Positions 1 to 9,239 of a DNA stretch of 64,000 nucleotides are shown here, in pieces. Source of the DNA: Lachnospiraceae bacterium (GTDB taxonomy: Bacteria; Bacillota; Clostridia; Lachnospirales; Lachnospiraceae); contig JAILHF010000023.1 of NCBI GenBank assembly GCA_024696005.1, positions 1-64,000 on the forward strand. Reading direction: 5' to 3'. Each line of letters begins with the position of its first letter. Positions within the stretch are counted from its first letter, which is position 1. The notes below the pieces were generated by a model, which saw only the letters and a list, made by a program, of their open reading frames with translations, was not told the DNA's origin and did not search any database. The translations under genes were made by a program, and so were the position numbers.

Positions 1-4
1 CATT

Positions 5-158
5 CCGGGTACAGCCCGGGACCGCTCGAGCGGAAACGCCCCCTCCCTACGGTCGGCGGCACATCGGTCGGCGCATTTGAGATTACGCTTCGCGTAATGG
101 CGCCTCCCTAACACAGCATCCCTGCTGTGGCTCTCGCTCGATCCGCCATCCGTGGCGG
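5..158. repeat. Tandem extragenic stem-loop array
   Basis: The first 340 bases hold no credible gene. Five inverted repeats follow one another: 5-19 (5-bp arms), 22-33 (CCGCTCGAGCGG, perfect), 82-98 (ATTACGC/GCGTAAT) nested in GGCGC 70-74 / GCGCC 100-104, 112-129 (CACAGCA/TGCTGTG) and 143-158 (CCGCCA/TGGCGG). Short CTCCCTA or TCCCTA linkers recur between them. No T-tract follows, so these are not ordinary terminators. The layout is REP-like; the sequence family is not recognised. From 160 to 341 I see nothing else structured. Confidence 0.6.
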
Positions 159-341
159 CTCGTCCCTATTCTCATCATGCTGCTTCAAGAGCTGACGGGC
201 TCCTCCGCGACGTGCCCGGCCCTTATGTCTTCTGCTCTTCCCGTCCGGCCTGACGTTATCCCGCAAAGCCGTCCCGCAAACACAAACTTCCCACTCGAAA
301 CCAAAACGCTATCCGTTTGTTGCGCAGAAAGGCCTCCTCTC

Positions 342-370
342 TTGTCAGTGGCCTCCAATCGTTGTATAAT
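342..370 (+). promoter_or_regulatory. Sigma-A promoter of the ABC-argC-pyr operon
   Basis: TTGTCA at 342-347, a 17-base spacer and a perfect TATAAT at 365-370. The transcript would start near 377. AAGGGG at 386-391 sits 8 bases before the ATG at 400. Confidence 0.75.
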
Positions 371-399
371 GTGCGCTTGTAAAGAAAGGGGCATTTCTT

Positions 400-2154
400 A
401 TGTTAAAAAAACTGCTTTCCCATGTCCAGGAATATAAAGCTGCCAGCATCGCCACACCGATCTGCATGATCTTTGAAGTGCTCTTCGAGATCCTGATCCC
501 GATGCTGATGGGCTCCATCGTTGATGACGGCATCATGGCCGGGAATCTGCCGCATGTCTGCAAGACCGGCCTGCTCATGGTGGTGCTTGCGATCTGCGGC
601 CTTGTGTCCGGCCTTCTGGGCGGCGTCTTCGCTGCCAAGGCGGCTACCGGTTTCGGCAAGAATCTGCGCAAAGGGATGTTCGACAGGATACAGACCTTTT
701 CCTTTGCCAATATCGACAAGTTCTCCACAGCGGGTCTGATCACCCGCCTCACCACCGACGTGACCAATATCCAGAACGCCTACCAGATGATGCTCCGCAT
801 GTGCTTCCGCGCTCCTTTTTCGATGATACTGGCCATGACAGCAGCCTTTGTCATCTCGCCCAGCATCGCCAGCATCTACCTGATCGCCGTGATCCTGCTG
901 GCGCTGGTCCTGATGCTGATCATCCGCAAGGGCATGAAGTATTTTACCGAGCTGTTCAAAAAATACGACGATCTGAACGCGACCGTGCAGGAAAACGTGA
1001 ACGCGATCCGCGTGGTAAAGGCATATGTACGTGAGGATTACGAGAAGAACCGCATGAAAAAGGCGGTAGAAAACATCTACCACCTCTTCATCCGTGCGGA
1101 AAAGATGGTGATCATGAACGGCCCGATCATGATGGGAACGGTCTACACCTGCATCCTGACCATCAGCTGGTTCGGCGCGCACATCATCATCCAAAGCGGC
1201 GGCAGCGAGCTGGGCACCGGCGACCTCATGAGCCTGCTCACCTATTGCATGAGCATCCTGATGAGCCTGATGATGATCAGCATGATCTTTGTCATGGTGT
1301 CCATGTCCATCGCCAGTGCCGAGCGTATCTGCGAAGTGCTGGATGAGGAACCCGACATCACGGATCCCGAGGATCCCGTGATGAGCGTAAAGGACGGCAG
1401 CATCGAGTTCAACGATGTGGACTTTTCCTATTATAAAGAGGGGAACGGTGCCCCCGTGCTGAAGGACGTAAGCCTCTCCATAAAGAGCGGCGAGACCATC
1501 GGCATCATAGGCGGTACCGGCAGCGCCAAGACCACGATGGTCAGCCTGATCAGCCGCCTGTATGACGTGATGCAGGGCAGCGTGAAGGTCGGCGGCGTGG
1601 ATGTGCGGCGATACGACCTGGCGCTTCTGCGCGAAGAGGTCTCGGTCGTGCTCCAGAAAAACGTCCTCTTCTCCGGCACGATCCTGGAGAACCTCCGCTG
1701 GGGCAAGGCCGATGCCAGCGAAGAAGAGTGCATCGAAGCCTGCCGGATGGCCTGTGCCGACGAATTCATCGAGAAGATGCCGGACAGATACAACACCAGG
1801 ATCGAGCAGGGCGGCAGCAACGTCTCCGGCGGACAGAAGCAAAGGCTCTGCATTGCCCGCGCGCTGCTCAAAAAGCCCAAGATCCTGATCTTGGACGATT
1901 CCACCTCGGCTGTGGATACCGCCACGGATGCAAAGATCCGCAAGGCGTTCCGGGAGATGATCCCGGGCACGACCAAGCTGATCATCGCGCAGCGCATCTC
2001 CAGCGTGCAGGAGGCGGACCGCATCATCGTGCTGGATGACGGCCGCGTGAACGGGTTCGGCACCCACGAGGAACTGCTGGCTAGCAACGATATCTACCGT
2101 GACGTATACGAATCACAGACCAACGGAAACGGTGACTTTGACGAACCGAAGTAA
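400..2154 (+). CDS. Heterodimeric ABC exporter, subunit with degenerate ATP site
   Basis: Type IV ABC exporter half-transporter of 584 aa. An N-terminal six-helix membrane domain (about 1-310) is followed by an ATPase domain (about 335-575). The P-loop near residue 370 reads GGTGSAKTT, with Ala where the last Gly before Lys is usual. The signature is VSGGQ (about 475). Walker B ends ILILDDS (about 495), so Asp replaces the catalytic Glu. That is the mark of the degenerate site in heterodimeric exporters of the TM287/288 and BmrCD type. The partner is the next gene, 55 bases downstream. Substrate unknown; drugs, lipids or peptides are all possible. Confidence 0.88.
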   Translation: MLKKLLSHVQEYKAASIATPICMIFEVLFEILIPMLMGSIVDDGIMAGNLPHVCKTGLLMVVLAICGLVSGLLGGVFAAKAATGFGKNLRKGMFDRIQTFSFANIDKFSTAGLITRLTTDVTNIQNAYQMMLRMCFRAPFSMILAMTAAFVISPSIASIYLIAVILLALVLMLIIRKGMKYFTELFKKYDDLNATVQENVNAIRVVKAYVREDYEKNRMKKAVENIYHLFIRAEKMVIMNGPIMMGTVYTCILTISWFGAHIIIQSGGSELGTGDLMSLLTYCMSILMSLMMISMIFVMVSMSIASAERICEVLDEEPDITDPEDPVMSVKDGSIEFNDVDFSYYKEGNGAPVLKDVSLSIKSGETIGIIGGTGSAKTTMVSLISRLYDVMQGSVKVGGVDVRRYDLALLREEVSVVLQKNVLFSGTILENLRWGKADASEEECIEACRMACADEFIEKMPDRYNTRIEQGGSNVSGGQKQRLCIARALLKKPKILILDDSTSAVDTATDAKIRKAFREMIPGTTKLIIAQRISSVQEADRIIVLDDGRVNGFGTHEELLASNDIYRDVYESQTNGNGDFDEPK

Positions 2155-2209
2155 AGACTGCCCGGTCCCGACGGGCCGGTGAGCAGCTGCAGATACAGAG
2201 GAGAAAAAG

Positions 2210-4156
2210 ATGGCGGAAGAAAAAGCAAAAGAGGTCAAGATGGGACGGGGTCCCCGCGGCATGGGACCCAGACCCAAGATCGAGAATCCGGGCGCGGTCT
2301 TTAAGCGCGTGTTCGGATATGTATTCAAGGATTACACCCCCCATATCATCTTTGTCATGATATGCATCGTCGCGAGTGTGCTGTGCAACATCCGGGGCAC
2401 CCTTTTCCTGGGGACCCTGATCGACAACTACATCGGGCCGATGCTGAAAAGCTCCCTGGAGGGCAACGCTGTGGATTACAGCGATCTGCTCACCCAGATC
2501 CTCATCATGGCCGGGATCTATGCGCTGGGCATCCTGGCGAACTATCTCCAGAGCCGCACCATGATCTTTGTGACGCAGGGAACGCTGCGAAACCTGCGCT
2601 ATGAGCTGTTTGCGAAAATGCAGGATCTGCCGATCCGTTATTTCGATACCCATGCCCACGGCGATATCATGAGCATCTACACCAACGATATCGATACCCT
2701 GCGCCAGATGATCAGCCAGAGCATCCCCCAGATGCTCAACTCTGCCATCACCATCGTGAGCATCCTGATCAGCATGATCGCACTGAGCCCCGTTCTTACC
2801 GGGACCACCATGGTCATGGTCGTGGTCATGCTCTTTGCCACCGGCAAGGCAGCCGGGGGCAGCAGCCGCTACTTCGTGCAGCAGCAGAAGGAACTGGGCG
2901 CGCTCAACGGTTTTGTCGAAGAGATGATGGAAGGCCAGAAGGTGGTCAAGGTATTCAACCATGAAGCCGTCAACATCGAAAAGTTCGACGGGCTGAACGA
3001 AAAGCTCTGCGACTCGTCCTGCAAAGCGAACCAGTACGTCAATATCCTGGGCCCCATCAACGCGCAGCTTGGCAACTTAAGCTATGTGATCTGCGCGGTG
3101 GTCGGCGGCATCCTTGCCATCGCGCTGGATCCTGCCAACGCCATGGCGCTCTCCGTCGGAAATCTGGCAAGCTTTCTTACCTTTAACCGCCAGTTCAACA
3201 TGCCCATCAACCAGGTCAGCCAGCAGTTCAACTCCATCGTCATGGCTCTGGCCGGCGCGGACCGCATCTTTAAGCTTCTGGATGAAAAGCCCGAACCGGA
3301 CGAAGGCTATGTCACCCTCGTAAACGTCAAAGACGGCAATACGCTCACGGAAACCGACGAGCATACCGGCGTCTGGGCATGGAAGCATTACCACAAGGCC
3401 GACAACACCACCACCTACGCAAAGCTCGAAGGCGATGTGGTCTTCGACGGCGTGGACTTCGGCTATACCGATGAAAAAATGGTCCTGCACGACATCAAGC
3501 TCTTTGCGAAGCCCGGACAGAAGATCGCTTTCGTGGGAAGCACCGGTGCCGGCAAGACGACGATCACCAATCTGCTGAATCGTTTTTACGATATCCAGGA
3601 CGGCAAGATCCGCTATGACGGCATCAACATCAACAAGATCAAAAAGGCCGACCTGCGGCGTTCCCTCGGCATCGTGCTGCAGGAGACGCACCTCTTCAGC
3701 GGGACGGTACGTGACAACATCCGTTACGGCCGTCTGGACGCGACGGATGCTGAGGTGGAGGCAGCGGCAAAGCTGGCCAACGCCGACAGCTTCATCAAAA
3801 AACTTCCGGAGGGATACGACACCGAACTGAAAGGCGACGGCGGTTCCCTCTCCCAGGGACAGCGACAGCTTCTGGCCATCGCCAGGGCTGCCATCGCGGA
3901 TCCTCCCGTGCTGATCCTGGACGAGGCCACCAGCTCCATCGATACCCGTACCGAGAAGCTGGTACAGGAAGGCATGGACCGCCTGATGAAGGGACGCACC
4001 ACCTTCGTGATCGCACACCGCCTGTCCACGGTACGAAACAGCGACTGCATCATGGTGCTTGAGCAGGGCCGCATCATCGAACGCGGCACCCATGACGAAC
4101 TTCTGGAAGAAAAAGGCAAGTATTATCAGTTATACACCGGTTTACAGGGAGCGTGA
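2210..4156 (+). CDS. Heterodimeric ABC exporter, catalytically competent subunit
   Basis: Second half-transporter, 648 aa, preceded by a GGAG site. The membrane domain ends near residue 350. About 45 extra residues lie between it and the ATPase domain. P-loop VGSTGAGKTT is near 442, signature LSQGQ (Gly to Gln) near 546, and Walker B LILDEAT near 567 keeps the catalytic Glu. The altered signature here and the Asp in the partner's Walker B would both fall in the same composite site, leaving one functional site. Its stop overlaps the region just before argC, so the two are probably co-translated. Confidence 0.88.
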   Translation: MAEEKAKEVKMGRGPRGMGPRPKIENPGAVFKRVFGYVFKDYTPHIIFVMICIVASVLCNIRGTLFLGTLIDNYIGPMLKSSLEGNAVDYSDLLTQILIMAGIYALGILANYLQSRTMIFVTQGTLRNLRYELFAKMQDLPIRYFDTHAHGDIMSIYTNDIDTLRQMISQSIPQMLNSAITIVSILISMIALSPVLTGTTMVMVVVMLFATGKAAGGSSRYFVQQQKELGALNGFVEEMMEGQKVVKVFNHEAVNIEKFDGLNEKLCDSSCKANQYVNILGPINAQLGNLSYVICAVVGGILAIALDPANAMALSVGNLASFLTFNRQFNMPINQVSQQFNSIVMALAGADRIFKLLDEKPEPDEGYVTLVNVKDGNTLTETDEHTGVWAWKHYHKADNTTTYAKLEGDVVFDGVDFGYTDEKMVLHDIKLFAKPGQKIAFVGSTGAGKTTITNLLNRFYDIQDGKIRYDGININKIKKADLRRSLGIVLQETHLFSGTVRDNIRYGRLDATDAEVEAAAKLANADSFIKKLPEGYDTELKGDGGSLSQGQRQLLAIARAAIADPPVLILDEATSSIDTRTEKLVQEGMDRLMKGRTTFVIAHRLSTVRNSDCIMVLEQGRIIERGTHDELLEEKGKYYQLYTGLQGA

Positions 4157-4161
4157 AAAAA

Positions 4162-5106
4162 ATGAAAAAAGTATTTATCGACGGAAGCGAAGGAACCACG
4201 GGTCTTCGGATCCACGAAAGGCTGGCTGGACGCAGCGACATCGAACTCCTGGCCATCGATCCGGACAAGCGCAAGGATCCCGACGAGATCCGCAAGTTTC
4301 TGAATGCCTCGGACATCAGCTTTCTCTGCCTGCCGGATGCGGCAGCGATCGAAGCCGTTGCGCTCTGCGACGATCCGGACACCGTGATCCTGGATACCTC
4401 CACGGCACACCGTACCGCGGAAGGCTGGACCTACGGCTTTCCCGAGCTTTCTCCCGAAAACCGGGATGCCATCGCGCACTCGAAGCGCATCGCCGTGCCG
4501 GGCTGCTACGCCACCGGCTTTATCTCGCTGGCCTATCCCCTGATCAAGGGCGGGATCCTTCCTGCGGATTATCCCGTAGCCATCACCGCATATTCCGGCT
4601 ACAGCGGCGGCGGAAAAAAGCTCATTGCCGCCTATGAGGAAGAAGGCCGGGATCCGAAATTCGACTCCGTCCGTACTTACGGATGGGGGCAGACCCACAA
4701 GCATCTGAAGGAAATGAAAGCGATCACCGGTCTGAAACGGGAGCCGCTTTTCCTTCCCATGACCACAAACTACCACAGCGGAATGATCGTAAGCCTTCCG
4801 CTTTACAGCGATCTGCTGAAGGGTGCCGACAGCCCTGAGGCGGTCCATCATCATTTGGAAGAATATTACAAAGACGAGGAAATGGTCCGTGTCATGCCCT
4901 TCGGCGCCGAAGCCGAAGAAGGAGGCACGCTTTTCTCCGATGCTCTTGCGGGAAAGGATTACCTGCAGATCTTCGTTACCGGAAACGCGGAGCGCATCGT
5001 TGTTGCAAGCCGTTTTGACAACCTCGGAAAAGGCGCGTCCGGTGCGGCGATCCAATGCATGAATCTGGTCATGGGCTGCGCGCAGACTACGGGACTGGTC
5101 GTATAA
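4162..5106 (+). CDS. argC: N-acetyl-gamma-glutamyl-phosphate reductase
   Basis: Third step of arginine synthesis: NADPH-dependent reduction of N-acetylglutamyl phosphate to the semialdehyde, in the cytoplasm. The protein (314 aa) is the short type-2 ArgC. It has a nucleotide-binding start (IDGSEGTTGLRIHERL), the catalytic Cys in VPGCYATGF (about residue 115) and a TNYHSGM block. A GTG at 4153 is in frame, but GGGAG at 4147-4151 is well placed for the ATG at 4162. No other arg gene is in the window; the neighbours are an exporter and an acyltransferase, so the operon is functionally mixed. Confidence 0.9.
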   Translation: MKKVFIDGSEGTTGLRIHERLAGRSDIELLAIDPDKRKDPDEIRKFLNASDISFLCLPDAAAIEAVALCDDPDTVILDTSTAHRTAEGWTYGFPELSPENRDAIAHSKRIAVPGCYATGFISLAYPLIKGGILPADYPVAITAYSGYSGGGKKLIAAYEEEGRDPKFDSVRTYGWGQTHKHLKEMKAITGLKREPLFLPMTTNYHSGMIVSLPLYSDLLKGADSPEAVHHHLEEYYKDEEMVRVMPFGAEAEEGGTLFSDALAGKDYLQIFVTGNAERIVVASRFDNLGKGASGAAIQCMNLVMGCAQTTGLVV

Positions 5107-5107
5107 G

Positions 5108-6511
5108 ATGGTCTTCAGTTCCTTTCTTTTTCTCTGGTTTTTCTTCCCGCCGGTGTTTCTGGCGGGGATGCTGGTGCGCAAGCCAAAAGGGCAGAACCTG
5201 ATCCTGCTTGCGGCCAGCCTGCTTTTTTACGCCTGGGGGGAGCCGGTCTACGTCCTGCTCCTGATCTTCTCCATACTCTTTAACTGGAGCACGGGGCTTT
5301 TCATGGAGCGCTTTCCGAAAGCAAAAAAGGCCTTCCTGGTTTTGTCCGTTGCGGGGAATCTTTTGCTTCTCGGCTGGTTCAAATACGCCGACTTTGTGAC
5401 CAACACGCTGCGAAGGCTCTTTCCCTCTCTCGGGATCCCCCGCATTTCCGTTCCTCTTCCCATCGGGATCTCGTTCTTTACCTTCCAGGCCATGGCCTAT
5501 GTGATCGACCTTTACCGCGAAAAATACCCGGCCCAGAAGGATCCGTTGAAGCTCGCGCTCTATATCTCGTTCTTTCCGCAGCTCATTGCCGGCCCCATTG
5601 TGCGCTACATTGACGTGGAGCGCCAGCTGACGAACCGGCATGTTTCCACGGAGGGCATCGCCTCCGGGATACGGCGCTTCATCTACGGTCTGGCAAAAAA
5701 GGTCATCCTCGCAAACACGCTGGCCGGCCTGACCGACCGCCTTCTCGCCCATCCTCTCACCGAGCTCAACACGGCCTCCTGCTGGGTGGCTGCCATCGCA
5801 TACACACTTCAGATCTACTATGATTTTTCCGGTTATTCGGACATGGCGATCGGTCTGGGACGGATCTTCGGCTTCCGCTTCCCGGAGAACTTCCGCTACC
5901 CCTATCTGTCACGCAGCATCACGGAATTCTGGCAGCGCTGGCACATCTCCCTGGGCACCTGGTTCAAGGAGTATCTCTACATCCCCCTGGGCGGAAACCG
6001 CAAGGGCAAGGCTTTCACCTGTCTCAACCTCCTGCTGGTCTTTGCCGCGACCGGCCTCTGGCACGGGGCAACCTGGCGTTTCGTGATCTGGGGCCTGTTT
6101 CACGGCTTTTTCCGCATCGTGGAGCATCTGGGCTTTTCCCGCTTTCTGCAGAAGCATCCCCATATCGCCCGGATCTATGCGATCCTGGTTTTCGGTTTCG
6201 GCTGGGTGATCTTCCGCGCAGACAGCATGTCCCTTGCCCTGACACAGATCAAAATGATGATCATCCCGACGGCGGGCCCCGTCCACCCCGGGATCTATCT
6301 CGGCCGCTTCGGACTGGCCGCGCTGATCGCCGGCATCCTGGGCTGCGGCCCCCTACAGGAGTTCTTCAAGCGCAACAGCATCACCCGTTCGCTGAAGGAC
6401 CGCTTTATCGAAGGTTTTCCGGAACTGCTGTACTGCGCCGTGCTGCTCGGCGTCTGCATCCTCTTTTTGGGAGGCGACAGCTACAACCCCTTCATCTATT
6501 TCAGGTTTTAA
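5108..6511 (+). CDS. MBOAT-family membrane O-acyltransferase (AlgI/DltB-like)
   Basis: Polytopic membrane protein of 467 aa that moves acyl groups across the membrane for acetylation of an exported glycan or polymer. The family core is visible: a PIGISFFTFQ block, ITEFWQRWHISLGTWFKEYL, and LWHGATW (His near 319) followed by WGLFHG, which carries the presumed catalytic His. Starts two bases after the argC stop. The next gene encodes the usual periplasmic-type partner. The acceptor polymer is unknown. A second, separate MBOAT lies at 12047. Confidence 0.9.
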   Translation: MVFSSFLFLWFFFPPVFLAGMLVRKPKGQNLILLAASLLFYAWGEPVYVLLLIFSILFNWSTGLFMERFPKAKKAFLVLSVAGNLLLLGWFKYADFVTNTLRRLFPSLGIPRISVPLPIGISFFTFQAMAYVIDLYREKYPAQKDPLKLALYISFFPQLIAGPIVRYIDVERQLTNRHVSTEGIASGIRRFIYGLAKKVILANTLAGLTDRLLAHPLTELNTASCWVAAIAYTLQIYYDFSGYSDMAIGLGRIFGFRFPENFRYPYLSRSITEFWQRWHISLGTWFKEYLYIPLGGNRKGKAFTCLNLLLVFAATGLWHGATWRFVIWGLFHGFFRIVEHLGFSRFLQKHPHIARIYAILVFGFGWVIFRADSMSLALTQIKMMIIPTAGPVHPGIYLGRFGLAALIAGILGCGPLQEFFKRNSITRSLKDRFIEGFPELLYCAVLLGVCILFLGGDSYNPFIYFRF

Positions 6512-6514
6512 GCT

Positions 6515-7630
6515 ATGAGAAAACATGTCGCAAAACTCTATATCGTGCTTCTGGTGCTGGGACTTTTTCTGCCTGCCCCGCTCTATTACGCCATGAAAGC
6601 GCATCTGGACTCGCAGAGCCGTGAAAACAAAGCGATCGGTCCCTTCCCTGTTCCGACGGCGGAAAACTACGCGGAGTACCCCCGGAAGATCGAAGGCTGG
6701 CTGGGCGGCATCCTGCCCTTCAAGAACCAGATCGCAACGATAGACGGGATCATGGATTACTATGTGATCGGCGAAACCCGCAGCACGGATGTGGTGATCG
6801 GCCGGGACGGCTGGCTCTTCTACACCGGCCGGCAGGATGCCGTGGAAGATCCCATCTCCGACTTTCTCGGAACGGATCTGTTCACGGAAGAGGAGCTCAC
6901 CCTTGCCACCTCCAATCTTCTGGCGGCAAGGGACTATATGGAGCAGCACGGCGGACGCTTCCTCCTGGTGCTCTCTCCCAGCAAGATGAGCATCTATCCT
7001 GAAATGCTCCCCGAGCGCTACGGAAAGCCCGCGGAATACAAACGCCTGCAGCAGCTGGCCGATCATCTGCGGGACAATACCGATCTGGAAGTGGTACGCT
7101 GTTACGAGGAACTGCAGGCCTACAAACAGGCCTTTCCGGAGGACCGGATCTTCCTCAAATACGATACGCATGAAACCTATGTCGGAAGCTATGTCAGCGC
7201 GGATGCGATCCTTCGTGTCCTCGGCCAGCCTCCCCTGCCGGAGCTGCACAGCCTTACCTGGCAGCCAAATGAAAACGGCGAGGCCGACCTGGCCAACATC
7301 CTCGGTATCAAAAAGCTGGTCCATGACGACTTCAACTGCTGGAACGTGGCCTTCCACCGCCATTACATCGACGACTGGATGAACGAGACCGAAACGGAAC
7401 TTCGTTTCGCCAACACGGAAGGCAACGGCACGCCCGAAAAGCTGATGCTCGTCAGCGATTCTTTCGGAGAAGGGATGATCCCCTTCCTGGCAGATTACTA
7501 TAACGAAAGCTACATGGTATACCCCGGGACCTACACGCCCGAGATCCTCGAACGTGAACAGCCCGATATCCTGATCTATCAGGTAACGGAACGCCTTCTT
7601 CCCAATCTGCTGAAATTTGTGGTAGAATAG
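6515..7630 (+). CDS. AlgJ/AlgX-like SGNH-fold acetylation partner
   Basis: Protein of 371 aa with one N-terminal signal-anchor helix (about 8-27) and an extracellular AlgX/AlgJ-type domain. DGWLFY near 108-113 is the family entry motif. The catalytic pair is likely the DTH near residue 216 and the Ser in LVSDSFG near 316. Classical DHHW proteins have DxHW at the first position; here it reads DTHE. Three bases separate it from the MBOAT gene, so the two probably form one O-acetylation machine, with the MBOAT supplying acyl groups and this protein transferring them. Confidence 0.75.
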   Translation: MRKHVAKLYIVLLVLGLFLPAPLYYAMKAHLDSQSRENKAIGPFPVPTAENYAEYPRKIEGWLGGILPFKNQIATIDGIMDYYVIGETRSTDVVIGRDGWLFYTGRQDAVEDPISDFLGTDLFTEEELTLATSNLLAARDYMEQHGGRFLLVLSPSKMSIYPEMLPERYGKPAEYKRLQQLADHLRDNTDLEVVRCYEELQAYKQAFPEDRIFLKYDTHETYVGSYVSADAILRVLGQPPLPELHSLTWQPNENGEADLANILGIKKLVHDDFNCWNVAFHRHYIDDWMNETETELRFANTEGNGTPEKLMLVSDSFGEGMIPFLADYYNESYMVYPGTYTPEILEREQPDILIYQVTERLLPNLLKFVVE

Positions 7631-7635
7631 ATCTC

Positions 7636-8442
7636 ATGAAAGAGGATCGATCGCGGGTAAGCCGCTTCATGCTCTATATGGAAATGATACTGGCCGCCCC
7701 CGGGAAAGGCCTGCATGTCCTGCTGAAAAAATGCAGGAAACGCGGGGACATCGGACGGGCTCTTTTCCTGCTCTGCACGCTTCTGCTGGTGGGCATCGCC
7801 CTTTGGCTGATGCGAAAGAACACCCTTCTTCTTCTGGCAGGCGGCATTGCGCTCGCCGTGCTCGCCTTCCTCAGCTACAAAGCAGTCATGAAAGGGATCG
7901 CTGCCCTGCTCCTCTGGCTGGAAAAAGCCACCGGTGTCTTCGCCGCGAGCTTCGATGACTGCCGCCGCATCCTGCGGAAACGTCCCGCACGCAGAAGAAG
8001 CAGAAAAACGCCGAGCGGAAACGCACAGCAGGCAAACGCTCCCCATGCCGGTCCCGGCCAGAAGCAGGAACAGAAAAAGACACGCGAGCAGCGCGAAGCC
8101 GAGCGCCAGGCCTGGGAAGAAGCCAAACAGAAGGCCCGCGCGGAAAAGCGTTACCGGCAGACGCAGCAGAAAAAGAAACGCATGGAGGAAGAAGCGGAAC
8201 GGGAACGCGCCAAACGCGGCGGCCCGAAAGCCACGAACAAGCAGAGCCCGCGCGAGAGCAACGAGGCCCTGGAAGAAGCAAAATCCATCTTTAACGTGGA
8301 GATCCCTTTTACCGAAGCCGAGATCAAAGAAAAGCGAAATCTGCTGATCAAAAAGTACCATCCCGACAATCCGGAAGGCTCGGAGGAGATGTGCAAAAAG
8401 ATCAACGAATGCTATGCGATCCTCTATAAATACGCTGTTTAA
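7636..8442 (+). CDS. Membrane-anchored J-domain protein
   Basis: 268 aa. Two hydrophobic helices occupy about 45-85. They are followed by a long Lys/Arg/Glu/Gln-rich, coiled-coil-like linker (about 110-210) and a C-terminal J-domain. The J-domain has helix II KRNLLIKKY, the HPD triad in YHPDN near residue 241, and helix III. Such proteins recruit DnaK to a membrane site. The J-domain is at the C-terminus rather than the N-terminus, with no Gly/Phe or zinc region, so it is a specialised co-chaperone. It sits five bases after the acetylation partner gene, and its client may be that complex (inference). Confidence 0.75.
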   Translation: MKEDRSRVSRFMLYMEMILAAPGKGLHVLLKKCRKRGDIGRALFLLCTLLLVGIALWLMRKNTLLLLAGGIALAVLAFLSYKAVMKGIAALLLWLEKATGVFAASFDDCRRILRKRPARRRSRKTPSGNAQQANAPHAGPGQKQEQKKTREQREAERQAWEEAKQKARAEKRYRQTQQKKKRMEEEAERERAKRGGPKATNKQSPRESNEALEEAKSIFNVEIPFTEAEIKEKRNLLIKKYHPDNPEGSEEMCKKINECYAILYKYAV

Positions 8443-8459
8443 GAAAGGAAAGCCCTGTC

Positions 8460-9239
8460 ATGAAACGAAAAGAAAACGCCCGCGTTTGCGGGATCAACGA
8501 ACTGGCTCCCGGGATCTTCTCCCTCTGGCTGGAAAGCAGCATGGCGGCTGAAGCAAAGCCCGGCTGCTTTGTCGGCGTCTATCCCAAAAACGGGGCACAT
8601 GTCCTGATGCGTCCGATCAGCATCTGTGATGTCAACGCGCAGAAAACGCAGCTGCGCCTTGTCTTCCGTGCCGCAGGAGAAGGCACAAAGGAGATCTCCG
8701 GCCTTCGCGTGGGTGAAGAGGTCGCTCTTCTCGGCGTGCTCGGCAACGGTTATGACACGCAAGCCATGCAGGGCAAAAAGCTTTTGCTTCTGGGCGGAGG
8801 GATCGGCATCCCCCCGATGCTTCTCCTCGCGAAAGAGCTGTCGGATGCCGGCATCTCCTGCAACGCCGTTCTCGGATATGCGGACCGGAATGATTTCCTT
8901 CGCGACGAATTTGACAACGTCTGCCGCACCTATGTAGCCACGATGGACGGCAGCCTGGGAACGAAGGGCACCGTGATCGACGCCCTGAATGAAAACATGC
9001 TGATGGCCGACATCTGCTGTGCCTGCGGGCCCATGCCCATGCTGAAGGCCGTAAAGGGCTTTGCTGCAGACTGCGGGATGAAAGCCTATCTTTCCCTGGA
9101 AGAGCGCATGGCCTGCGGCGTGGGCGCCTGCCTGGGCTGCGTGACCAAAACGGCGCATCCCGATCCCCATACGCACGTGAACAACACGCGCATCTGCGTG
9201 GAAGGTCCCGTATTTGATGCATCGGAGGTGCTGTTATGA
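8460..9239 (+). CDS. pyrK: Dihydroorotate dehydrogenase B, electron-transfer subunit
   Basis: FAD and [2Fe-2S] subunit that passes electrons from dihydroorotate oxidation to NAD+ (pyrimidine synthesis). 259 aa. It has an FAD-binding RPISI motif near 58-62, the nucleotide-binding GGGIGIPP near 117-124, and the cluster ligands CGVGACLGC (about 219-227) plus a fourth Cys near 245. A GAAAGGAAAG site precedes the ATG. It overlaps pyrD by four bases, as usual for a complex made in fixed ratio. Confidence 0.93.
   Translation: MKRKENARVCGINELAPGIFSLWLESSMAAEAKPGCFVGVYPKNGAHVLMRPISICDVNAQKTQLRLVFRAAGEGTKEISGLRVGEEVALLGVLGNGYDTQAMQGKKLLLLGGGIGIPPMLLLAKELSDAGISCNAVLGYADRNDFLRDEFDNVCRTYVATMDGSLGTKGTVIDALNENMLMADICCACGPMPMLKAVKGFAADCGMKAYLSLEERMACGVGACLGCVTKTAHPDPHTHVNNTRICVEGPVFDASEVLL

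Noticed and set aside
403-2067. Long open frame on the minus strand opposite the first ABC gene
   Set aside because: His/Asp-rich shadow of a GC-rich gene; no family motifs or ribosome site.
2155-2209. Hairpin CCGGTCCCG/ACGGGCCGG between the two ABC genes as a terminator
   Set aside because: Imperfect, no T-tract, and the partner genes must be co-expressed.
4126-5181. 351-codon minus frame opposite argC
   Set aside because: The plus frame has clear ArgC motifs; this is its mirror.
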